The notes: generated by a model from the sequence alone, not told the origin. 64,000 bases of DNA from Syncephalastrum monosporum B8922 (GCA_000697355.1 JNEN01000850.1:62001-126000), one strand, 5' to 3'. Positions 23,719 to 35,999 are shown, counted from the first letter of the stretch. A program made the numbers and translations.

Positions 23719-25003
23719 TCAGTCAAACAAGGTTTTTCTTTGTTTCTGTCTTACCACAGCAATAAAAGGGGCAATAAAAATCTTGAGCATGGGAATCATG
23801 TTCACACCATCGAGGCGGTAAGCAAGCGGGATGATAAACCCGTAGAACAGGGCTGGTCCAGATAAACCAGTGATATCGAACACGCCGTTAAGGCAGCAAG
23901 CGAGCATCGAAACGACAAACTGAAAGGCACCATGGACGTAGAGAGGCACGAATACGTGCTTGAGCCATGTGCCGTCCGTCGTTCCAGCCAATTTCTGGAG
24001 CAGTAATGCTACAAAGATAACCCGAAGCACCGGGGACAGGATGTTGGAGATGCACTGCAGCAGTACCGCCCCTGTACTGGGCACCTCTTCAGGGAAGACC
24101 TGCTCGGGATATACGCACACCTGAAAAATGGAATAAAGGGCATTTATCAGGTTGATGCCTTCCCACACAAAGTACGGCACAAAAATGATGACTGGAGACC
24201 AGGACACGTGGCCGTCGAGGTAGAGCGCGATGAAGATAGGGAAAAGGACATAGCAAACCAGGTGGATGGGCCAAATTAACATGGCCGGCAGGGTCAGCAC
24301 CAAGTCTGCCTTGTTTTCAACGGTGACGAGGGTGCAGCAAATGACACATAGGCTTATGAGCGAAATGACGGCTAAGATGCCGTCCAAGACAAAGAGAGGA
24401 GCAAACACCTGGATCCACGTCTTTTCGAGCATGCCGTCAATTTTGAGAGGGATATACGCGATGAAGAGGATGATGCATGCCAAGATACCGTACGCGACCA
24501 ACAGAATCAGGATGCCTACTGCGGTGGGCGCGAGGTATTCGATCCTACCGAGAATGGAGAGGACTTGAAAAAATGTGCTGCCGGGTGCGTTGCCGTTGGC
24601 TGTAAACATGCCGCTCACTCGATTGGTCAGCGAGGGCCCCCGGTTGTCATATTTCTCGCGCTTCTTGGGGTCGCTCAGCACCTAATGAACCAAGAAATTT
24701 TGAGGCCTTCCAGACATATAAAACCCTTCTCCAATTACCTGGTATGCTTTCTTTATATCGGCCCGCTTAAGAATAAGGACGACAAGTTAGCATTATGTGC
24801 CAATGGCACATTGCATACATTTACGTACCTCTTTACGTGATAAATTTTCTTTATTGTCCATGCAGAGATTATAAGCCTACGAGAATGATAACTATTATGA
24901 ATATGGGAAGAAGGTCACGGACTGTTATACATACGTCTTCTATTTCTTCAGTAGATGCTGAGACCTGTACACCCAGCACATCGTAGTGGTTCGTGCGTGG
25001 CAT
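23719..25003 (-). CDS. J-like domain plus multi-span TMEM185-like membrane protein
   Basis: Exons 25003..24935, 24876..24829, 24765..24739 and 24681..23719, all phase 0, give 368 residues. The first ~60 residues form a J-like fold: HYDVLGVQVSASTEEIEDAY, then RADIKKAYQVLSDPKKREKYDNRG. The helix II-III loop reads NKENLSR where HPD is expected, so the Hsp70-activating tripeptide is absent. The rest has about seven to eight hydrophobic segments with paired motifs such as WIQVFAPLFVLDGILAV, WSPVIIFVPYFVWEGIN and WLKHVFVPLYVHGAFQFV. These resemble the W-x-x-V/I-F-x-P-L/Y-x repeats of TMEM185/fragile-X-F-type proteins. It is likely an ER or Golgi membrane protein of unknown role. Splicing is needed to see the J-like part, because most of it lies in three tiny exons. 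Confidence 0.75.
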
Positions 25004-26362
25004 GGTGTTCAACAGGAAGTATACGTGTGTGTGAAGTAGTTTGATGCGACGAACAAAGCTTTTAAACTACCATAGGCACAGCCACACACTTCTTTGCACG
25101 CTTTAGGCAGACATGGCCGGCTGACCAGAACTGTGTGCGCAGGCATGTGTGGCGTGGGCGTACCATTGAAGGATATTTCCTATTTATCGTTATGTCTCTG
25201 ATACTTTGTGGAAACCATGGAACGCGTTGTATGACAGATTCAGGAATCGTGGCTGCGCGCTGCTGCTGCGCGAACAACTTGGTAGACTTATAGACATGCT
25301 CCCGAAAGCCGGTTTCTGAAAAAGGATGTCATGTGCTTTGTGTCCCATATTCTTGCACCCAGGTCAAGTCATGCTTTGGTCGCAAGCAACGTTAAATAGA
25401 AGCCACCCAAAGAAGGAAGGAAAAGTAACCCACCGTGCCGAACCCAAGCACATGCCTTTTTAATAGTAGTAGGCATTGACGATAAGGGAGGACCCCAAAA
25501 TTTAAAAAAGTCGAGGAAGGTACGGACATGGGAGAAATCGGCGTATGATTTGGTAAGACGTCAACGATACGGAATTGCAGTTCCGGTTGCTCCCTGTAGT
25601 TGGCTGCTGAGGCGCACCCTCCCCGCCCCTATTTCATAAAGCTACTTACCCCCTTCTTGCCCAACACTCCAAGGAATCATTGTCCTTGTCGGTCCTTGCG
25701 TTATTCATAACAGTGGGTCGCACAAGTTTGAAGCGAAAGCCGTGCGTGTGATGGGGAGTCGCGTCATGCACAAAACATTACAAAAAATGATTATGCGATA
25801 CGTCACGATAGGAATCCATCCCCTTGACAACGCATACATATTTCATGCAAGGACCGGCCATGAGTGTAAATTTCGATACTTTGTACGATAAGGCATGTCT
25901 GGGTCGATTCGATGGAGAGTTGAGGAGCTGGGCACAAAATAAAGGTATAGGGTTCCTAGTCTTGCACGTGAATGCTCAGAATATGAACAGAGACCGTGCT
26001 TGGGCTACCCTTGCAGTCATGGCCCAGTCCCACGAAGGGATGCACTGCTAATGGACGTGCCTCATGTAGACAGAGGAGCATTTGGCGGACGAGGGTGCAT
26101 CAGGTTTGAAGGGTCGAGGGCAATGAGTGGAAAGAAGGGTAGATTCTGACAGAAAAGAAGGATCGGGGAGCTGGATACGAAACGAAGCCAGATTTGGATA
26201 CGCGCATTGTTCGTCTGGAAGAGAAGAACTCTCGAGGACAGCCCCGTTTCTTACACATCTGCATTCATAAGTTATATTACTTGTTTTTTTGCACATTAAT
26301 CCTTGCAAAAACCTCCCCTCTCCTCCCTCTCCTCATTCATTAATCACGCTCGCTTGGAGACC
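25004..26362. other. Intergenic region with orphan exon-like segment
   Basis: This lies between the divergent J-like protein and SCaMC genes. On the minus strand a CCTTTTTTCAG acceptor at about 25326 precedes about 110 nt of good coding character (containing FREHVYKSTKLFAQQQRAAT and then QRVPWFPQ). A GTATCA donor-like site follows, and near 25125 there is another CACACAG acceptor. No complete gene can be built. The rest is plain spacer. Confidence 0.35.
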
Positions 26363-28262
26363 ATGGCATCCCCCGGATCCACTGATTTCTACCTTTCAGA
26401 AACACCCGCCGAACGGGAAAGGCGCATTCGGGAACTATTCGACATTCTCGACAGGCAGCGGCAAGGTCATCTCGACCGCGAGGCGATCCGAAAAGGGTTC
26501 ACGCAAATGACGCACTTGCCTGCTCGGAACAAGTACGTCAACGAGCTGCTGGAGCGGTGTGATACGAGTCACGACGGCCTCGTTGATTTCGACGAGTTCC
26601 AGACCTACGTGACCGACAAGGAGCGCGAGCTCTGGCACCTCTTTCAAAAGATCGACCAGAACGGGGATGGTCAGCTTTTGCCGAGTGATCTGGAGGCCGC
26701 GCTGAAAGACGCGGGCATCGAGATCTCGCAGGACGAATTCTTGGATTTCATGCAATTGATGGATCTCGGTATAGAATGCAACCTATGCACGCCACGTCTC
26801 ACATGTCGTATGCTCATCCTCTCTTGCTTCTATCTAGATGGTAATGGTGTCATTGACTTTTACGACTTCAAGAACTTCCTACTGGTAAGTCCGCCTGCTT
26901 GGGGTTCTCGATGCCTTGCGCGCGCTAATCGCCGGTGGAATATCATGCAGCTCCTGCCGCAGACCAACATGAGCGAAGTGTACCAGTACTACCAGACGTC
27001 GACCCAACTGACGCAGGATGCCGAGGTCATCATACCGCCCACCGACGAAAGCGCCAACCATGCGATGCGCTACTTGCTCGCGGGCGGCCTCGCCGGTGCA
27101 TGCTCCCGCACCTGCACCGCGCCCTTTGACCGGCTCAAGGTCTACCTCATCACGCGCAGCTCGACCGAAGCCTCCATCACGCTGCGTCAGGCAGTCCGAA
27201 GTATTTATTCCCAGGGCGGGTGGCGTGGCTTCTTTGTCGGCAACGGTCTGAATGTGATGAAAATCGTGCCCGAGAGCGCTATCAAGTTCTACTCGTATGA
27301 GACGTGCAAGCGCATGATCGCGACCGCGTTGGATTGCGAGGACAAGGACGCGATTCCCACCGGAGCGCGCTTCCTCGCCGGTGGCGTGGCGGGCATCTGT
27401 GCGCAATTTTCAATCTACCCCGTCGAGACCCTGAAGACACGCGTCATGTCCATCCAACGCGACACGGCTGCTACGCCGACCCAGACACAGCAGGCAGCGG
27501 GCGTGCCGCGATCACTCATCTTTGATACAATCAAGAGCATGTATGCAAGGGCTGGTCTTCGTGCGTTTTGGCCTGGCTTGGTAAGTCTAGGGTTGCATTT
27601 TGGGGTGTTCTGGGCTCACATAGGGCAGACGCTAGGTTTGGTCGGCGTATTCCCTTATCAAGCCATGGACCTGGGTAAGTACAGAGACACAAAAGAGAAA
27701 GGAGGGGCTGGACGCGGACGAGGTGAACTGATGCGTCTGTAGGCATCTACGAAACGCTAAAGATGTCCTACTTGCACTACATGGAGGACGAGATGCACGT
27801 GGATCATAAGCGGCAGCCGAGCGTCTTTGTTTTGTGGGCGTGCGGCATGGTCAGTGGATCCATTGGCGCCACGAGCGTATACCCATTAAACGTAAGTGGT
27901 TGATCCCATTATATATCTTGTCACTGACACCGCACACTAGGTTATTCGGACAAGGTAGATTCAAAAATGGGTAACAGAAAAGCAAAAAAGTTTATCAATT
28001 GTTAGGTTACAAGCGCAAGGAACGCCGGCCCATCCCTCCTACTACAAGACGCCGTGGGAAGCTGTGCAAGTGACATACAGAGCGGGCGGCCTTCGTGCAT
28101 TTTACAAAGGGCTGGGTCCCACGCTGCTCAAGGTAATGAACGTGAGATATGCTGCGTTGTGTACTGTGCTGATCCTCTCATCTTTGCGACTAGGTCGTGC
28201 CGGCCGTGAGCATAAGTTATGTGACCTACGAATGGTCCAAAGAGTGCCTGGGCATCTCATAG
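26363..28262 (+). CDS. SAL1: Ca2+-regulated mitochondrial ATP-Mg/Pi carrier (SCaMC/Sal1)
   Basis: Exons 26363..26768, 26838..26884, 26951..27580, 27629..27674, 27743..27891, 27941..27954, 28006..28132 and 28194..28262 give 495 residues. The N-terminal half is a calmodulin-like regulator in the intermembrane space. EF-hand loops include DTSHDGLVDFDEF, DQNGDGQLLPSD and DGNGVIDFYDF, the last split by intron 1, plus a weak first hand. The C-terminal half is a three-repeat carrier with APFDRLKVY, YPVETLKTR and YPLNVIRTRLQ signatures; the third is divergent, as is usual in this family. It exchanges adenine nucleotides for phosphate across the inner membrane when Ca2+ rises. Exon 6 is only 14 nt and encodes VIRT. 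An in-frame ATG at 26303 is possible, but 26363 fits better. Confidence 0.95.
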
Positions 28263-28587
28263 ACTGGGCCATGCGCCCACCCGCTCCCTTTGTCTCGTTT
28301 AGACTTCCCTTGTTCATTATATACCTTTGTTTTCAGGCATTTTCCTCCATTCTTTGGTCACGCACAACAATGCATGTACATTTTTCTTACACGACATCTC
28401 GTTCCCTTTTCTTTTCCCTTCCCTTCGTTTCTTTCTTTTTCTTTTTCTTTCTGCTTTGCAGGGCAATGTGTATTAGAGATTATAGATATACAAATACATA
28501 ATGTAGAGAGACAGAAACATGCCCACAGCCCGCTGATATGGCATCTGTAATGAAAAGAAGTAAGAGAGAAAAGGAGAGGAAAAGGGT

Positions 28588-29127
28588 TCAAGTGGATTCC
28601 TGCTGTTTGCGAAAGGAATCGAACTGTTGGCGCCAGTAGTCTTCGACGCGTGCGACCCGTTCATCGGCTTCTTGCTGAACACGGTTCATCCATGCCTCTT
28701 GCTCGGCTGCTTCCTGGCTCAACCAGCGGTCGACAATGCGCAACAGGCCTTTACGGTATTTCGACTTGAGCGCATTGAATTCGTCCTGCTGCCGGGCGAG
28801 TAATGCCCGCTTGTGATATTCAAAGTCGGTGTTCTGCTTTTCCAACGCCTCGATACGGCGTTGCTGCTGGTCCACGTGCGATCGGAGGCGATCGACGACA
28901 TCTCCCGGATCGTTTGGTGCGAGAATGTCGTGAAACACCTTCCGCAACCTCTGCTCTTGATCGTCGTCCGCACCATCCGTGTCCCAGATGGAATGGATGG
29001 TGTCCTTTTTATGGCGTAGCGGGATGCGACTCGCGGGCCACCGGGGGTGCTGCATATGGCCTTTATGAGGTAATGGGGTCGATATGTTCTTTGTCGCTGT
29101 GGTCGTCGTGGCACGCGGTCGAGTCAT
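28588..29127 (-). CDS. Coiled-coil protein (hypothetical)
   Basis: A single exon gives 179 residues. The first ~65 residues are disordered, Thr/His/Pro/Arg-rich and basic. From about residue 66 an uninterrupted Gln/Glu/Arg-rich helix follows (for example QEQRLRKVFHDIL, VDQQQRRIEALEKQNTDFEY) to the C terminus QFDSFRKQQEST. It is strongly predicted to form a coiled coil. It resembles no family I know. The context is convergent with the SCaMC gene (325 bp apart) and tandem with ALKBH6 downstream. A cytoskeletal or scaffold role is possible, but nothing in the sequence decides it. Confidence 0.6.
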   Translation of the reverse strand: MTRPRATTTTATKNISTPLPHKGHMQHPRWPASRIPLRHKKDTIHSIWDTDGADDDQEQRLRKVFHDILAPNDPGDVVDRLRSHVDQQQRRIEALEKQNTDFEYHKRALLARQQDEFNALKSKYRKGLLRIVDRWLSQEAAEQEAWMNRVQQEADERVARVEDYWRQQFDSFRKQQEST

Positions 29128-29434
29128 GTTTAACTAGTAGTTTTATTGATAAGGAAAGGAAAATGAGAAAACAAAGTCGAGCAAGAGGGGCAAAGAAGAA
29201 GGGAAGCAGAGACGAAGAGGAGACGAAGGAAAAAAAAAATAAAGGAAAGAGAAAAGAGAGAAAAAAAGAAGTGAAAATAAACCAAACGGGTATGGTAAGG
29301 AGTGGATGGACGAGTGTAAAAGACGAAGGAAGTGGGAGAGTGCGGGGGGCGGCAGGTTGGCACGTGTCGACTGATCGAGGTAGGTTTTACGACCATGCGA
29401 TGATTTCTATCGTACATACAATAAGAAGGTCAGC

Positions 29435-30387
29435 TCATCCATCATTCTGATTCACTCTTTCTTTCTTTTTTCTTTTTTCTTTATCTGTCATGCAATGCAA
29501 ACCTCGAAACGTAAACGAAATCCGTTTGCCGCGCTCGACTGTAACGCCCGACGATGCTGTATCCGTGTGATCTTTGGAGATAGAGTGTTTGTATTGGTAT
29601 CTTGCATCCGAGGTCATGACCACCATGGATCGTCGCGCTACAGAAACGAGGGGCGTGTGCATTAGGAACTTTTCTGCTTCAGGCATTCATATGCACATAC
29701 GCAGCAGTACATCGATCTCGTGTCCGTTCTCAACATGGCTGAACTTCATCGTGCAAGGTGAGGCGAGCGACAGCGACAGGATGGCAGGGCCAAACAATTT
29801 GGGTGCATCTGGTGTAGTCGCGCGTATCACAGTATTAAACTCAGAGATAAACATGTGTGTCAAAATGTTTACTTTTCTGTATTTACCTGTATGAGGCATA
29901 ATGCCCTGGCCCAGATTGTATTCATTCACTAGAAGATGGTTGGGCTCGTTTGGCATCAGACCATGTTCCATGATCCGTGCCACCAGTGCCGTCGCGAAAT
30001 CGGGCAGGCGTCCAAGCTCCTGCATCACTTTCCTGCATAGAATTAAGAATATTGGAATCGTTATTCTATAAACGCAGGTAGTCTTTGTTTGTTATTCAAC
30101 ACGTGCCTGTACCGATAGCTAAACAAATGGCCATATTGCTGTGTCCGCCGCTTCATCTCTGGGTTCGGCCTGCGTTTTTCTTTCAGTTACCGTTGTTTTC
30201 TTGAAAAGCACTTTTTTTTTTTTTTTACGGTGTGTGTCTTCTCTTGCTTTTTCCCTTACCCAACCCCTAATCCTGTCCAGTCGAGCTTGTCCACAGTCGA
30301 AACAAGGTAGTCTTCTTCCTGTGGCGTGCAGAAGTCTTCAATGACGGATAAGCCTTGGATTTGGTCCTCGTAGCTGACGGTATGCAT
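29435..30387 (-). CDS. ALKBH6: 2-oxoglutarate/Fe(II) dioxygenase, ALKBH6-like
   Basis: Exons 30387..30260, 30169..30113, 30032..29887, 29808..29701 and 29673..29435 give about 225 residues. Family marks are PNHLLVNEYNLGQGIMPHTD, whose H-x-D supplies two Fe ligands and is rebuilt across intron 3; SLASPCTMKF; the distal His in ARYQYKHSI; and the 2-oxoglutarate-binding Arg in RISFTFR. ALKBH6 orthologues are AlkB-family oxidative demethylases; the human member is nuclear and cytoplasmic and its substrate is not settled. Exons 4 and 5 lie in the same frame, separated by one TGA. A 27-nt GTATGT...GAAGCAG intron removes it and is the model used. Otherwise the gene would be truncated before the distal His. 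Divergent from VPS11. Confidence 0.85.
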
Positions 30388-30553
30388 GCGTTTGTTTTTT
30401 TGGGAGAGAAGAAATACAAAATTTGTTGAGGCGGACTTGGTCAGTCCAAAAATGTGCAAAAATGAGTGAATGGTTTCGCTTCTGGGTTTTGAGCGGCGAC
30501 ACCCTCTTCCCTGCGTCCTTTTCTGCTTTAGACAGTAACCGGCAACACTCGTC
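30388..30553. promoter_or_regulatory. Bidirectional promoter of ALKBH6 and VPS11
   Basis: Only 166 bp separate the two divergent start codons, so both transcripts must initiate here. No TATA element is obvious. Open frames run across it by chance. Confidence 0.6.
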
Positions 30554-33500
30554 ATGTCGCTCGCACAGTGGAAGCAGTTTAATTTCTTTGACCGAAAACA
30601 GGCTCTCGACCCAGAAGACAAGTCAAAGTCACCTGCCATCTTTGAGGTATAACACTGCCTTCTCATTCTACGCGCTTTGCAATTCCCGCCACTGGATCGT
30701 CTCAGAATAACTGAATTATGCGGACATCTCGACTTCTTTACAATCTTCATAGTCTGACCTTTCCGTCTTCACGAGCGGACGCGGCCAAATTGCAGCATCC
30801 GACTTTAAGGGCAATGTCAACATTATCGACCGCAACTTCAAGGTGCAGACCTTTGTGGCCTACGAGAACGGACGCGTGACACACATGAAGCAGCTGAAAC
30901 AAAAGAATATCCTCGTTACGGCCGGTGTACGTCTTGCGAAACGGATTTGATGGCTTCATTTATATTGAAAGTACTGTAGGAAGAGGATGGCGGTGCGCCT
31001 ATTGTCAAGTTGTGGGACCTCGACGAGAAAAAGGTGACGGGCGAAACGACGATTGCGCCTACGTGCGTGCGTACCATCAAAGTCCAGCATGGCACCAAAC
31101 CCTTTCCGATCTCGACCTTGGCAGTTCTCGATAATCTATCACAGCTGGCCATTGGTCTTGCCAATGGTGCTGTTATCCATATCCGAGGCGATCTCTCCAA
31201 AGACCGTACCACCAAGCAAAAGGTCATTTACGAAGGCCAGGAACCTATTACAGGTACATCTCATTCTATCCCACCCGTTCTGCGACCTTGTACATTTGCT
31301 CATATCAACCCTCTATAGGCCTGGGCTTTCGCGAACAGACCAAGTCCGTTATCCTGTTTATCGTCACGACCAACAGCATCATGTCCTACAACACAACCGC
31401 CAACAAACCCGCCGTCGTACGTGATCCATACGAAATGTGAACCCGAGCTTGACCTTTTATCCTTTAGACGACCTTGGATGAGCAAGGCTGTGCTCTGGGC
31501 TGTGCTGTCATTAGCGATACCCATGAAATGGTAGTGGGACGAGATGAAGCCATGTATTTCTACGATTCAACCGGACGCGGCCCGTGCTTTGCATTTGACA
31601 CACCCAAATCATCCCTGACCTGGTTCAAGTCCAACTATCTCGTCATTGTTTCCCCACCCGTCACGACCTCCACCCAAATCTCGAGTGCAGCTCGCTCCTC
31701 ATTGTCATTTGGGAAGCGTAACACTAACGTCAATGAGCTCACCAAGGTCACCGTTTTTGACACGGCCAACAAGTTCGTTGCCTATATCGGTACCTTTGTG
31801 GGCGGGATCCGTGGTATCTTTTGCGAGTGGGGCTCGATCTGGATCGCTGGCATGGATGGCAAGGTAAGAGCGCGAGGAGTCACCAAGGTCTATCTGTAAC
31901 TGATGTTGTTTTCGAAGCTCTACCATCTCGATGAGAAGGATACGCCGACCAAACTCGAAATCCTCTTCAAGCTCAACCTCTATGTACTGGCCATCAATTT
32001 GGCACATAGCCAAAAATACGACGATGCGAGCATTGCCGAGATTTTCAAAAAATATGGCGACCACCTCTATTCGTAAGTTTTGCGGACAAGCATCATAAAA
32101 AGACCCACTGTTATTGTTACTCACGACCATATTAGCAAGGGCGATTATGATGGTGCCATCGAACAATATATTCGAACCATTGGTCAGCTTGAACCTTCGT
32201 ATGTCATTCGCAAGGTAGATAAAATAGTAGGAAAGACATCAATCCATATATTTATAAGCATACTAGTTTTTGGATGCGCAACGCATCTACAACTTGACAA
32301 ACTACCTCCAAGAGCTGCACGCCAAGGGCCTTGCGAATGCGGATCACACCACCTTGCTCCTCAACTGCTACACCAAGCTCAAGGACATTTCACGCCTCGA
32401 CCATTTCATCAAGGTTTGTTACCAACGGTGTAAGACACGTACTGTTTTTGTTCTGATTTGTTGTTATATAGACCGATGCCGAGCTTAGCTTTGATCTTGA
32501 AACGGCCATCAACGTATGTCGCCAGGCCGGTTATTACGAACATGCCGTCTACCTCGCTGAAAAATTTGGCGAGCACGACTTGTAAGTCGAAATCCTTCTC
32601 TCTTTCTGGGAGTATGCTCACTTTCACATCAGATACCTCGATATTGTCATTGAAGATATGCGCGAATACGAAAAAGCGCTGCATTACATTCGACACTTGA
32701 AACCGCACGAGGTAAAGAAAAAAAAATATGTTTTATCAACCGCGAGCTTTTCTTTTTTATTCATACAACACGCTTTCGTGTAGGCCGACAAGAACCTGCA
32801 AAAGTACAGCAAAATCCTCCTGACACACCTTCCCGACCAAACCACTGAGCTCTTGATCGAACTATGCACCGGCACACTCGCCTGCCACGACGATGGTCAT
32901 ACCGACGGCCGTGTTGACGGCGCACTGTCCCCGACCCCATCCGCAAAAAACAACACAGCTGCTCTGCAAACGCTGTCAATCTTGCCTTTCGCAACGGGCG
33001 ATACGTCGTCTGAGGAGATCAGCTCGCCCAGAATCAAGCGCCGCGTCGGTGCCTACGTGCCACCGTCGGCGCGTACATTCATGCCTGCCTTTGTCGACCG
33101 CCCCGACTGCCTGGTGCGCCTTTTGGAGAACGTGTACGAGAAGCGGTGGGGTTCGGAGCCGATCGTGGCCGTTAGCGATGCGGCTTCGGTGCGGAGCGGC
33201 AGAGAGGAACGCGCCCAGGCGCAATGGACAGCGCAAGAAAAGGAGGAGCGCAAGTCGATCTGGAACACGCTCCTCGAGCTGTATCTGATGGATGAGCCGA
33301 GTCGAAAGGATCCCCCGAATGAGTGCGAGAGACTCAAGCGCGTCAAGCAATTCCGGCTCAAGGCGCTTACCCTGCTCAAGGACGACGCCGTTGACTATGA
33401 TACCAACCAAGCCTTGGTGCTTTGCCAACTTAAACAGTTTGATGAGGGCATCGTGTACCTCTATGAACGCACGGGCATGTACAAGGATATCCTCCAGTTC

Positions 33501-34385
33501 TGGATGGATAAGGAAGAAACAGACCGTGTCATCGATGGCGTCCGCAAATACGGGTAAGTAGGAATAAGAGAGTATAATGGTCAAAGCTGATTCGTCTACA
33601 GACCGAAGGACGCGTCGCTATACCCCATGGTCCTGACGTACTTTTCTTCCACATCCGAGACTTTGCACAAGTCAACACCCGAGCTCCTGTCTGTCCTCAA
33701 TCAAATTGACAATCAGGATCTGCTGCCGCCCATCCAGGTCGTCCAGGCCCTCTCACGAAGCAATGTGGCCACGCTCGGTTTGATTAAGCGCTACATTGGC
33801 AAAAAGATTGAACAAGAACGCTCCGAGTTACAGCAGGTACGTAAATTAAAAAAATGTACTCTACATGGCTGCTGACGTCTAGTTATAGAACGAGGAGTTA
33901 ATTGAGAGCTATCGTGAAGAAACGGACCGGAGACGTAAGGAAATTGAAGAGCTCCAGACGAGGTAACCCGAAGCAACTCGTCTCTTTTTGCTTACTTACC
34001 GCTCTTTTTTTTTTTTTTTTTTTTCAGCGCACGTATTTTCCAGGCCCAGAAATGCTCCGCGTGTGACGGGACGCTTGATCTGCCCGCGGTGCACTTTTTG
34101 TGCCGCCACTCTTACCATCAGCGGTGCCTGGGTGACAATGAACGTGAGTGCCCTGAGTGTACGATTCAGCACCGCATGATCTCAGAGATCCGGAGGACCC
34201 AAGAAGCGAACGCCGACCGTCACGACTTATTCTTTGATCAGGTAAATCGAACAAGAAACAAGGAGATGGAACGACGTTTGTACTTATAAGATCGTGTCTA
34301 GTTGGATACCGAGGACGACGGTTTTTCGGTCATTGCAGATTATTTCTCAAAGAATACCATGGCATTTGCCAAACTGATTGACTAA
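30554..34385 (+). CDS. VPS11: Vacuolar sorting protein VPS11, CORVET/HOPS core subunit
   Basis: Fifteen exons: 30554..30646, 30753..30926, 30980..31253, 31319..31416, 31468..31863, 31918..32072, 32136..32214, 32267..32413, 32472..32581, 32633..32711, 32784..33553, 33602..33836, 33889..33962, 34028..34241 and 34302..34385. They give 993 residues and every phase closes. It starts MSLAQWKQFNFFDRK and has an N-terminal beta-propeller (for example APIVKLWDLDEKKV, AIGLANGAVIHIRGDL). A clathrin-repeat-like alpha-solenoid follows (SKGDYDGAIEQYIRTIGQLEPSYVI, VCRQAGYYEHAVYLAEKFGEHDL). A C-terminal RING-H2 is CSACDGTLDLPAVHFLCRHSYH, then CPEC. Its length is normal. VPS11 scaffolds the tethering complexes for endosome and vacuole fusion. 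A long disordered insert (about residues 475-530, HDDGHTDGR onward) is unusual. The intron before the RING exon ends in a long poly-T tract. Confidence 0.97.
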
Positions 34386-35999
34386 ACGACCGTCATGATA
34401 CGAAATAAACCCCTTCATTCCTGTATACTGTTGTATTCCTGCTTTCCAACCGATCACCGCGGTCAATAACAAGATCCTTCAGTGCTTGGAAATTTGGTTT
34501 CCAAATATATGAAATAATGCATCATTTCTCGAGCTTACTTAGAGAACAGATAAACATCGTGCAGTACGTTGGATAGCTCGGCGAATGAGATGACGCAAGG
34601 ACGAATGTCTTGATAAATGTTGACATGAGCCCAAGGACGTTCTGCGCATTGCCGTGGCACTGTTGCAGCCAACTGATAATCGTATTTGGTTGACTTGGTT
34701 GACTTCTTGCTTCGCCACATCTCGACAAGCTGTATCTTCGTCATCATGCTTTTCCAGGTTTTCGTCGCTTCGCGATCATGCTGGCTCAGGGATCGAGCTG
34801 GTCGTTGGACTCCAGAAAAAGAGTTATATTCAGAAGGTCTGCATCTTGATCCAAAACCTAAAGCGCACGTCCCTAAGCCGTAGCTTAAGCGAAATGGAGA
34901 GCTCCCGCTTCAAATACACTCTCAAATTTAACATTATAAAAAGGGTAAAGTCAGGTAGACCAGCTGGCGCCCCTTTCCGAACGGGCAAGAGGATCTTATG
35001 CATGATTCTTCTTACATTTGTTTCTGACGGTTAGCATTTTTTGTTTTCTGTCTTTTGGTCCTTAACGTCGATTTACAAAACATCTCTCTTCTTCTTTTCC
35101 GACTTTTATAGTCAAAGTATCTGCCATACTGCCAGTAAAGAGACATCCATTTCTTGTCTTAATCTCTCTTGAACTCAATTTATCACCTTTCCTTTCTTTC
35201 CCAAAGTGGTCATGGTCAAGGAATCTGCCAGAGGGCACTGCCTGTGGAGCGTGCTTGCAGTAGTCTACGGACGCCCTAAGTGAAAGTGATAAGGCCTTTT
35301 TTGACTGCTATGCGCAGGTTTCTTCCTCCATGTAGGCTATGATTAGTAGCGCATGAAGTATTTCTCTTTGGTGCACTAGTCCTTGATCAAAAAAACTCCC
35401 TTGCTATCTAGTGCATCGAGTGCATTTCCTTGAAAGCCCATTTGGTTTTGAAGGTGCCTCACTTTACACCAACGGCTGTGTTCAAGCATCCAAATGCGCT
35501 ATGGGTGATATATATACAGCAATCGATGATGAACAGAAGAAGTTTCATATCATTGATACCATGCAGATGCTGCCTGCGTTACTTGTGAAGAGAACTACCC
35601 TTCGTGTGCTCCGGAGGTACAGGAGCTTGACCACTACGTAGCCTCACGTCTGCACTAGATATGATATGATCCGTGCTTTCCCGACGCATCTACGTATGTC
35701 TATGGTGTCTTCTCGCAGAGTAAACAGTCAGGAATTATATCCATCAAAAACATTTCTGTGGTCACTAGCATATCTTTTCGTATACAAATCTATCTGATAT
35801 ACATGTGATTTATGGGTTAGATGTAGTGTACACAGCATTGGCATTCTATAAACGGTGTCAAGATGCATTGCATGTCATGGTATAAATGGGCTGCATTTTT
35901 ATTGGTATAAGGAGCTATAGGTCATGTTGCTCGAATGAACTAGTGCGTCTGCTGGAAATCGCATCATGTAGCCGTCTTGCTCTTTCTCTTGCTAGTGCT
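34386..35999. other. Gene-poor interval
   Basis: The 1.6 kb downstream of VPS11 contains only short frames (34522..34747, 34654..35034, 35411..35641) with no motif, splice consistency or repeats that I can recognise. Confidence 0.5.
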
